Positions 1 to 4,666 of a stretch of DNA of 5,973 bases are shown piece after piece. The stretch is taken from positions 1 through 5,973 of the forward strand of contig JAKAFQ010000281.1 of the NCBI GenBank assembly GCA_021817875.1, given 5' to 3'. The notes beneath the pieces were generated by a model that saw only the letters and a program-made list of their open reading frames with translations, had not been told where the DNA came from and did not search any database. Every line of letters starts with the position of its first letter. Position 1 is the first letter of the stretch. The position numbers and the translations under genes are program-made. The DNA comes from Pseudomonadota bacterium. GTDB taxonomy: Bacteria > Pseudomonadota > Gammaproteobacteria > Steroidobacterales > Steroidobacteraceae.

Positions 1-129
1 ATGGAATGGCCGCCGAAGTCCGGTCAGCGGCAGGCCTTCCCGGAGGTCGACCAGGCGGCGTGGCTGACGCTCGATGCCGCGCGGCGCAAGATCTTCGCCG
101 GCCAGCGGCCGCTGCTCGCGCAGTTCTAG
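1..129 (+). CDS. NUDIX hydrolase, C-terminal fragment (5' end outside window)
   Basis: The first 42 codons, ending in TAG at 127-129, form the C-terminus of a NUDIX hydrolase. The visible pattern MEWPPKSG, then FPEVDQAAW, then ARRKI and GQRPLL, is the characteristic tail of the COG4119-type NUDIX NTP pyrophosphohydrolase group, where it forms the last strands and helix after the catalytic box. The NUDIX box (GX5EX7REUXEEXGU) is not in the window, so the gene starts further left; the ATG at position 1 is most likely an internal methionine. Members of this group hydrolyse nucleoside diphosphates linked to another moiety, but the substrate cannot be told from this piece. It is separated from the next gene by 260 bases and need not share its function. 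The family call is fairly secure because several tail motifs agree; catalytic competence cannot be assessed. Confidence 0.82.
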   Translation: MEWPPKSGQRQAFPEVDQAAWLTLDAARRKIFAGQRPLLAQF

Positions 130-130
130 G

Positions 131-143
131 CGCGCCTCGCGCG
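131..143 (+). repeat. Short GC-only inverted repeat after the NUDIX stop
   Basis: CGCGC and GCGCG arms with a CTC loop begin two bases after the TAG of the NUDIX gene. The stem is only 5 bp and no T-run follows, so it is at best a weak transcription-end or mRNA-stabilising element. In DNA this GC-rich, such a repeat can easily occur by chance. Confidence 0.2.
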
Positions 144-271
144 ATCGGCCGCCCCGGATGCCGCTGCGGGGGCCGCCGGCCGCCCGCCCGATGACACGCC
201 AGAACCGCGGACGGGGATGCGGCCCCGGTTGTCCGATCCCTGACCTGAGGAAACTCCCTACCGCGCATCGG

Positions 272-299
272 TTGCGCCTGGCCCCATCCGGAATACACT
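272..299 (+). promoter_or_regulatory. Possible sigma-70-type promoter for the glycoside hydrolase gene
   Basis: TTGCGC (272-277) and TACACT (294-299) are separated by 16 bp. The -35 hexamer matches TTGACA at three of six positions, and the -10 hexamer matches TATAAT at four of six. The site lies in the least GC-rich stretch of the intergenic region and would give a leader of roughly 80 bases before the ATG at 390. A single weak match in unknown sigma-factor context is only suggestive. Confidence 0.33.
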
Positions 300-375
300 G
301 AATCGGTCGGGCGCGACGCTCGTGGTGTCCGACGCCGTACCGCATGGGAGCACACACCGCCCACGGAACAGGGCC

Positions 376-380
376 GAAGG
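376..380 (+). promoter_or_regulatory. Ribosome binding site GAAGG before the glycoside hydrolase start
   Basis: GAAGG ends nine bases before the ATG at 390. It favours this ATG over the out-of-frame ATGs at 322 and 344 and explains why the long n-region of the signal peptide is included in the gene model. Confidence 0.55.
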
Positions 381-389
381 CGCCCCCGG

Positions 390-2003
390 ATGCCACCGGA
401 ACGATCCCTGCCGCCGAAGACTCCCAGCCTCGTGGCCCCGAGCGCCCGGATCGGGCACCGCTGCGCGCTCGTGCTGTCGTGTGTTCTCGTGGCCTCCTGC
501 CACCCGGTCCGCTCGACGGCCGCGGACCCCGCGCTCGTTGCGGTGAACGTCGATACGTCGGCCCGCATCGCGAGGATTTCCGCGGACTCGCTCGGCACGA
601 ACCTCGGGATCTGGTACGACGTGACGAGCCCGAGCCTGCCGCGTGAACTCGCCCGGATTCACCCGCGTCTGCTGCGGTGGCCCGGCGGCTCCCTGTCCGA
701 AACCTATCACTGGCAGAGCCACACCGAATGTGACGGCGCGGTGAGCCAGCCCGCGTACCATCCCCGCAGCACGTTCCGCCACTTCATGCGCGACATCGTC
801 ATTCCCGGACACTATGACGTCGCGCTCACCGTGGCCTACGGCACCAATGCCGCCTGCACCGGCGGCGGGGACCCGCGGGAAGCGGCCGCCTGGGTGGCCT
901 ATGCCCGGGCGCACCACGAGGCCTCGCGCATCCGGTTCTGGAGCGTCGGGAACGAGTCCTTCGGCGGCTGGGAAACCGACCTGCACGCGAGGCCCCACGA
1001 TGCGGCCACCTATGCCGCGGCCCTGAGCGGTCCGGCCGGCTACTACGCGCGGATGAAGGCCGCCGATCCCTCGGCCCGCATCGGCGTCGTGGTGAGCGGC
1101 GGCGGCTACCGCGGCTGGGACTCGTACGTGCTCACTCACGCGCCGTACGATTTCGTCGAACTGCACTGGTATGCGGCCGACCCCGGTGAGGAGAGCGACG
1201 CGTACCTGCTGCACCGGGCCCCCGCGGCATTCTCCAAGGCCATCCGGACCGTCCGGCGGGAGCTCGCGGCGGCCGGCCGGCCCGGCACGCCGATCCTGGT
1301 CGGGGAACTCAATTCGGTCTCCTCCCATCCCGGCAAGCAGACGGTCTCCCTGGTCAACGGACTGTTCGCCGGCCAGGTGCTCGCCGAGGGCCTGCGCGAC
1401 GGGCTGGCCGCACAGGCCTGGTGGTTCGGTGTCGGAGGCACGCAGAACTGTGGCAACAACGATGCCCCGTCGCTCTACGGGTTCCAGCACTGGGGCAGCT
1501 ACGACCTGGTGTGGGCCGACACCGAGCATGCCTACAACAGCTGCACCGGACCCGCGCGCGGACCGATCGTGCCCGACGGAACGCTGTCCCCGAGCGGGAT
1601 CGCATTCCAGCTGGTCGCGGATTTCGCGCGGCCGGGAGAATACGTGCTCGCCGCCACGGCCGGCTCACCCGACATCCGCGTCTATGCCGCGACCGATGGC
1701 GCCGGCTACGCGCTGCTGCTGTTCAACCTGCACGCGGCGCGCCCCGCACGCATCGAGCTCGCCCTGCATCGCGCCCGCGCCGCCCGCTACGCCGCGTCGG
1801 CGCGCACCTATGGCCGCGCGCAATACGATCTGTCGCGCGACCATGCGTGGCCGGGCGCCGCGCCGCGCCGCATCGGTGTCGTCGGCGACACCTTTGCGCT
1901 GACCTTGCCGCCGTGGAGCATCACGCTGCTCCGCCTCGCGGCCGAGGAACGCACCCGCGCGGCGGTGCCGCGCGCGACCCCGTCCCAACCGCACGGCTCC
2001 TGA
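390..2003 (+). CDS. Lipoprotein clan GH-A glycoside hydrolase, alpha-L-arabinofuranosidase-like
   Basis: This 537-residue protein appears to be an exported retaining glycosidase with a TIM barrel followed by a beta-sandwich. Residues 1-37 look like a lipoprotein signal: an arginine-containing n-region, a hydrophobic stretch (about 25-36) and the lipobox VASC with Cys37. His at the next position suggests the outer membrane if the enterobacterial sorting rule applies. RWPGG at 96-100 matches the GH51-like RYPGGN region. WSVGNES places the acid/base at Glu189 after Asn188. LHWY at 258-261 and VGELNS with Glu306 supply the late-barrel strands and likely nucleophile. Four cysteines in the mature chain (114, 156, 354, 385) fit an oxidising compartment. 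The C-terminal domain (about 400-516) ends in LPPWSITLLRL, as in such sandwich domains. The pattern GELNSVSSHPGKQTVSLVN recalls arabinofuranosidase-annotated proteins that are not clearly in classical GH51. Fold and catalytic residues are well supported; the substrate is not. Next to polysaccharide genes it may trim or release a glycan. Confidence 0.85.
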   Translation: MPPERSLPPKTPSLVAPSARIGHRCALVLSCVLVASCHPVRSTAADPALVAVNVDTSARIARISADSLGTNLGIWYDVTSPSLPRELARIHPRLLRWPGGSLSETYHWQSHTECDGAVSQPAYHPRSTFRHFMRDIVIPGHYDVALTVAYGTNAACTGGGDPREAAAWVAYARAHHEASRIRFWSVGNESFGGWETDLHARPHDAATYAAALSGPAGYYARMKAADPSARIGVVVSGGGYRGWDSYVLTHAPYDFVELHWYAADPGEESDAYLLHRAPAAFSKAIRTVRRELAAAGRPGTPILVGELNSVSSHPGKQTVSLVNGLFAGQVLAEGLRDGLAAQAWWFGVGGTQNCGNNDAPSLYGFQHWGSYDLVWADTEHAYNSCTGPARGPIVPDGTLSPSGIAFQLVADFARPGEYVLAATAGSPDIRVYAATDGAGYALLLFNLHAARPARIELALHRARAARYAASARTYGRAQYDLSRDHAWPGAAPRRIGVVGDTFALTLPPWSITLLRLAAEERTRAAVPRATPSQPHGS

Positions 2004-2020
2004 GCCCCACGGCGGGCTCA
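2001..2020 (+). terminator. Perfect 7-bp hairpin overlapping the glycoside hydrolase stop codon
   Basis: TGAGCCC (2001-2007) pairs perfectly with GGGCTCA (2014-2020) around a six-base loop. The left arm starts with the TGA stop codon itself. No T-run follows, so this is not a classical intrinsic terminator; it may act together with the adjoining hairpin as a U-tract-less terminator or 3'-end stabiliser. Confidence 0.42.
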
Positions 2021-2036
2021 CCCGGCATTCCGGGTG
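2019..2036 (+). terminator. Second perfect 7-bp hairpin with CATT loop, in tandem
   Basis: CACCCGG (2019-2025) pairs perfectly with CCGGGTG (2030-2036) across the tetraloop CATT. It shares the two bases 2019-2020 with the preceding hairpin, so both cannot be fully formed at once. The compact, strong stem just after a gene end suggests transcript termination or 3'-end protection, but no T-run follows. Confidence 0.42.
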
Positions 2037-2286
2037 CCCCACGCCGCGCCGTGCCGCGGCCGATTGCGGTTTTCCCCGATGCCGCACCGGTCTCGCGCAT
2101 GACGCCGTCCGTCCAACCCAGATGCCGCTGCCGGCCGAAGCACATGACTTCCGACGCGCCCCCCCTGCGCGCGCCGTCCGACGCCTGCTGACGTAGGATA
2201 AACCACCATAGAACCGATCAATGTCCACCCGTAGGCTTCCCGACACCGGGCGGCCGCGCCGGGGCCCTGCACGGGGTGAGGGCACG

Positions 2287-2300
2287 CGGCTCGAGAGCCG
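2287..2300. repeat. 14-bp near-palindrome upstream of the nucleotidyltransferase gene
   Basis: CGGCTC and GAGCCG flank a GA spacer, giving perfect 6-bp arms. It ends 60 bases before the ATG at 2361. It could be an operator for a dimeric regulator or an mRNA hairpin with a CGAG tetraloop in the leader. There is only one copy in the intergenic region, so function is uncertain. Confidence 0.3.
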
Positions 2301-2360
2301 GGGCGCCACGTTGCGCGGCGATCGACAATCACACACGGATCAGCTCAGTGGGTGAGTCAA

Positions 2361-3239
2361 ATGAAGGTGGTACTGTTCTGCGGTGGCCTCGGGACGCGTC
2401 TGCGCGAGCACTCGGACACGACGCCGAAATCACTGGTCAACGTCGGCGTCAGGCCCATCATCTGGCACCTGATGCGCTATTACGCGCATTTCGGCCACAC
2501 GGAATTCATCCTCTGCCTCGGCTACCACGGGCACATGATCCGCGAGTACTTCCTGCACTACAACGAGGCGCTGTCCAACGACTTCACCCTCAGCAACCAC
2601 GGACGCAGCGTCGAGCTGCATTCGCGCGACCTCGATGACTGGCGCATCACCTTCGTGGACACCGGCCTGCACAGCAACATCGGTCAGCGGCTGCTGCGGG
2701 TGCGGCATTACCTCGCCGACGAGCCGCTGTTCCTCGCGAACTACACCGACGGACTGACGGACCTGCCGCTCGATCGGCAGCTCGGCGAATTCCGCCGCAG
2801 CGATGCCGTGGCGAGCTTCGCGGCGGTGTCGAATTCCCAGTCCTTCCACAGCGTCAGGCTCGAACCCGACGGGACGGTCGCGCGCCTCGGGGCGATCACC
2901 GACCAGGATCTGCTCATCAACGGCGGCTTCTTCATTTTCCGGCGCGAGATATTCGACTTCATCCGCGAGGGCGAAGAACTGGTCGAGGAGCCGTTCCAAC
3001 GGCTGATCGCCGCCCGCCGGCTGCTCGGATTCCACTGGCGCGGATTCTGGCGCTGCATGGACACCTTCAAGGACAAGATCGCGTTCGACCGGATGGAAGG
3101 CCGGGACGACTGCCCGTGGATGATCTGGCGCGATTCGCCCGCGGCGGCGGCGCGGAGCCCACGCCGGCAGCCGCCGGCCGAGACAACCGCGCCCGAGCGC
3201 CGCCGGCCGACCGAGCGCGCACCGTCCCCGCCCATCTGA
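2361..3239 (+). CDS. Sugar nucleotidyltransferase, glucose-1-phosphate cytidylyltransferase-like
   Basis: This 292-residue protein should join a nucleoside triphosphate and a sugar (or polyol) phosphate to give a nucleotide-linked donor and pyrophosphate. The nucleotide-binding signature GGLGTRLRE is at residues 8-16, followed by PKSLV at 22-26, where PKPM is usual. Asp130 in NYTDGLTD and Asp234 in MDTFKD are the likely metal ligands. INGGFFIFRREIFD (186-199), GEELVEEPFQRLI (204-216) and the RGFW-MDTFKDK stretch are typical of the RfbF group, so CTP is the likely nucleotide, although the group contains members of unproven specificity. ATG at 2361 is chosen over GTG at 2352 because the family starts MKVV and GGTGAG at 2351-2356 can serve as its ribosome binding site, with a short four-base spacer. 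The family normally ends near CPWMIW (about residue 256); the last 36 residues are an odd Pro/Arg/Ala tail. Family confidence is high, substrate confidence low. Confidence 0.88.
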   Translation: MKVVLFCGGLGTRLREHSDTTPKSLVNVGVRPIIWHLMRYYAHFGHTEFILCLGYHGHMIREYFLHYNEALSNDFTLSNHGRSVELHSRDLDDWRITFVDTGLHSNIGQRLLRVRHYLADEPLFLANYTDGLTDLPLDRQLGEFRRSDAVASFAAVSNSQSFHSVRLEPDGTVARLGAITDQDLLINGGFFIFRREIFDFIREGEELVEEPFQRLIAARRLLGFHWRGFWRCMDTFKDKIAFDRMEGRDDCPWMIWRDSPAAAARSPRRQPPAETTAPERRRPTERAPSPPI

Positions 3240-3290
3240 TTGCCGAAACCACACCGGCCACATTGCGGCGGCGCACCCGTCGCTGCCCGC

Positions 3291-3295
3291 AGGAG
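3291..3295 (+). promoter_or_regulatory. Ribosome binding site AGGAG before the SAF-domain oxidoreductase
   Basis: AGGAG is followed by an eight-base spacer and the ATG at 3304. It is the strongest Shine-Dalgarno match in the window. It sits in the 64-base gap after the nucleotidyltransferase; the rest of the gap shows no promoter or terminator, in keeping with cotranscription. Confidence 0.7.
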
Positions 3296-3303
3296 CTCCG
3301 CCC

Positions 3304-4656
3304 ATGATCATCGTCGATAACGCATTGCGATTCCGGGAGATGGCCGGCCGGCCGATCCGCGTCGGCATGCTCGGCGCGGGATTCATGGGCCAGGGACTGA
3401 CGAACCAGATCACCCACAGCGTTCCCGGCATGCGCATGGCCGCGGTCTACAATCGCCATCCGGAGCGCGCGACCGGTGTCTACCATTACGCGGGCGTCAC
3501 CGATGTGACGCTCTGTCCGACGCAGGCGGCACTCGATGCCGCGATCCGCGCGGGCCGGCCGGCGGTCGCGGAAGACTGGACGACGATATGCCGCTCGCCC
3601 GAGATCGACGTCATTCTCGATGTCACCGGTTCGGTCGAGTTCGGTGCGCATGCCGTCCTGGAGGCGTTCCAGCACAGCAAACCCGTCCTGCTGCTCAACG
3701 CGGAACTGGACGCCACCATCGGACCGATCCTGCGCGTCTACGCCCGGCGCCACGGCGCGGTGCTTTCGGCCTGTGACGGCGACGAACCCGGACTGCAGCT
3801 CAACCTGTATCGCTGGGTCAGGGGACTCGGCCTGATCCCGCGCGTGCTCGGCAACGTCAAGGGCCTGCAGGATCCCTACCGCACACCCGCCACGCAGCAG
3901 AGTTTCGCCGAGCGCTGGGGCGAGAACCCTTCGATGGTCACCTCGTTCGCCGATGGGTCGAAGGTGAGTTTCGAGCAGGCGATCGTGGCCAACGCCACCG
4001 GCTTCAGGGTGCGCACGCGCGGCATGACGCGCGGCCTGCGGTTCGACGGGAACATCATGGAGATCAGCCGGCTGTACGACATCGATGCACTGCGCGCGCT
4101 GGGCGGCGTCGTGGACTACACCGTCGGACCGGCGGGCATCAAGGTGTACTGCCTGGCCGAGCACACCGACCCGAAGCAGCGCCATTACCTGAACCTCTAC
4201 AAGATGGGCGAGGGGCCGCTCTATGCGCTGTGGACGCCCTATCACCTGGTGCACTTCGAGGTCCCGAATTCCATCGCGCGGGTCGTGCTGTTCGACGACG
4301 AGATCGCCCCGCCGCTGCGCGGTCCGGTCGTCGAGGTATGCGCGGTCGCCAAGCGCGACCTGAAGGCCGGCGAGACGCTCGACGGCTATGGCATGTTCAT
4401 GACCTACGGCGAGGCGGTCAACGCCGAGGAGATGAGTACCGCGCGCTACCTGCCCGAGGGCCTGGTCGAGGGCTGCAGGCTGCAGCGCGACATCGCCCGG
4501 GACCAGCCGATCCGCTACGGCGACGTGCAGTTGCCGGCCGGCCGGCTGGCCGACCGGCTGCGCGCCGAACAGTACCGCCACTTCCGCAACGAATCGTGGC
4601 TCGAGGAATGGCTGGCGCGCCCGGACCTGCCGCTGAACGGCGTCGCCGCCGCCTGA
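3304..4656 (+). CDS. NAD(P)-dependent oxidoreductase with SAF domain (COG4091, DRL-like)
   Basis: The 450-residue protein begins with a Rossmann domain: IRVGMLGAGFMG at residues 18-29 contains the dinucleotide-binding GxGxxG (Gly24, Gly26, Gly29), and DVILDVTGS at 102-110 ends the cofactor half. The central catalytic domain includes LLNAELDATIGPIL (130-143) and CDGDEPG (157-163), the hallmark region of predicted homoserine dehydrogenase-like COG4091 proteins. Residues from about 343 to 410, with VAKRDLKAGETL, form a C-terminal SAF domain. Proteins like this are often annotated as homoserine dehydrogenase or, through the SAF domain, as FlgA; neither name fits the context. A characterised member of the superfamily, as I recall, is the Brucella DXR-like protein DRL, which converts deoxyxylulose phosphate to methylerythritol phosphate. 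Placed between a nucleotidyltransferase and a methyltransferase, this copy more likely reduces or rearranges a sugar phosphate or nucleotide sugar. Architecture is well supported; the reaction is inferred. Confidence 0.82.
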   Translation: MIIVDNALRFREMAGRPIRVGMLGAGFMGQGLTNQITHSVPGMRMAAVYNRHPERATGVYHYAGVTDVTLCPTQAALDAAIRAGRPAVAEDWTTICRSPEIDVILDVTGSVEFGAHAVLEAFQHSKPVLLLNAELDATIGPILRVYARRHGAVLSACDGDEPGLQLNLYRWVRGLGLIPRVLGNVKGLQDPYRTPATQQSFAERWGENPSMVTSFADGSKVSFEQAIVANATGFRVRTRGMTRGLRFDGNIMEISRLYDIDALRALGGVVDYTVGPAGIKVYCLAEHTDPKQRHYLNLYKMGEGPLYALWTPYHLVHFEVPNSIARVVLFDDEIAPPLRGPVVEVCAVAKRDLKAGETLDGYGMFMTYGEAVNAEEMSTARYLPEGLVEGCRLQRDIARDQPIRYGDVQLPAGRLADRLRAEQYRHFRNESWLEEWLARPDLPLNGVAAA

Positions 4657-4658
4657 GG
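4655..4658 (+). promoter_or_regulatory. GAGG Shine-Dalgarno overlapping the preceding stop codon
   Basis: GAGG uses the last two bases of the oxidoreductase TGA (4654-4656) and lies eight bases before TTG at 4667. This spacing, with an in-frame stop at 4634-4636 and no ATG or GTG in frame after it, decides the TTG start and suggests translational coupling. Confidence 0.6.
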
Positions 4659-4666
4659 CGTGCCGA

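Larger units (their letters stand above)
130..389. other. Intergenic region between NUDIX and glycoside hydrolase genes
   Basis: These 260 bases carry no convincing gene. The first half is extremely GC-rich (a G/C run around 146-180 can form only short imperfect stems). Around 285-305 the composition becomes less GC-rich, and a possible promoter lies there. The last 90 bases would be the leader of the glycoside hydrolase mRNA. Small open frames crossing this region have arginine- and proline-rich, low-complexity translations with no recognisable motif. Confidence 0.6.
2004..2360. other. Intergenic region upstream of the sugar-nucleotide operon
   Basis: These 357 bases contain no gene I can support. 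They begin with the two tandem hairpins, then a GC-rich stretch with no recognisable content to about 2190. A less GC-rich island at 2194-2221 (around GGATAAACC and CCATAGAACC) is the best place for a promoter, with CTGACG at 2188-2193 as a poor -35 candidate, but no correctly spaced hexamer pair stands out. A near-palindrome at 2287-2300 follows. The three downstream genes have no other large gap before them, so their main promoter probably lies here. Confidence 0.5.

Noticed and set aside
151..173. GCCCC/GGGGC pairing as a NUDIX terminator
   Set aside because: Five pairs around a 13-base loop, with no T-run; expected by chance in this composition.
258..1529. Long minus-strand open frame (423 codons) opposite the glycoside hydrolase
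   Set aside because: Low-complexity Gly/Arg/Val/Pro translation without recognisable motifs; it is the antisense shadow of a gene with clear catalytic motifs on the plus strand.
1421..2191. Plus-strand open frame extending from inside the hydrolase into the intergenic gap
   Set aside because: Arg/Pro-rich out-of-frame translation; the part past 2003 has no motif, so it does not support a gene in the gap.
2018..2332. Minus-strand open frame of 104 codons lying in the intergenic gap
   Set aside because: It would fill the gap, but the translation is low-complexity, has no recognisable family, and the region contains hairpins and promoter-like AT-richer DNA more typical of regulatory sequence.
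2311..2340. TTGCGC followed by ACGGAT as a promoter for the nucleotidyltransferase
   Set aside because: The -10 element matches only its last two positions and the start site would fall too close to the start codon.
2352..2354. GTG as start codon of the nucleotidyltransferase
   Set aside because: No Shine-Dalgarno precedes it, and family members begin MKVV, matching the ATG nine bases later.
2430..3437. Minus-strand open frame of 335 codons opposite the nucleotidyltransferase
   Set aside because: Antisense shadow of a clearly conserved gene, running over the junction with the next gene; no motif or plausible ribosome binding site.
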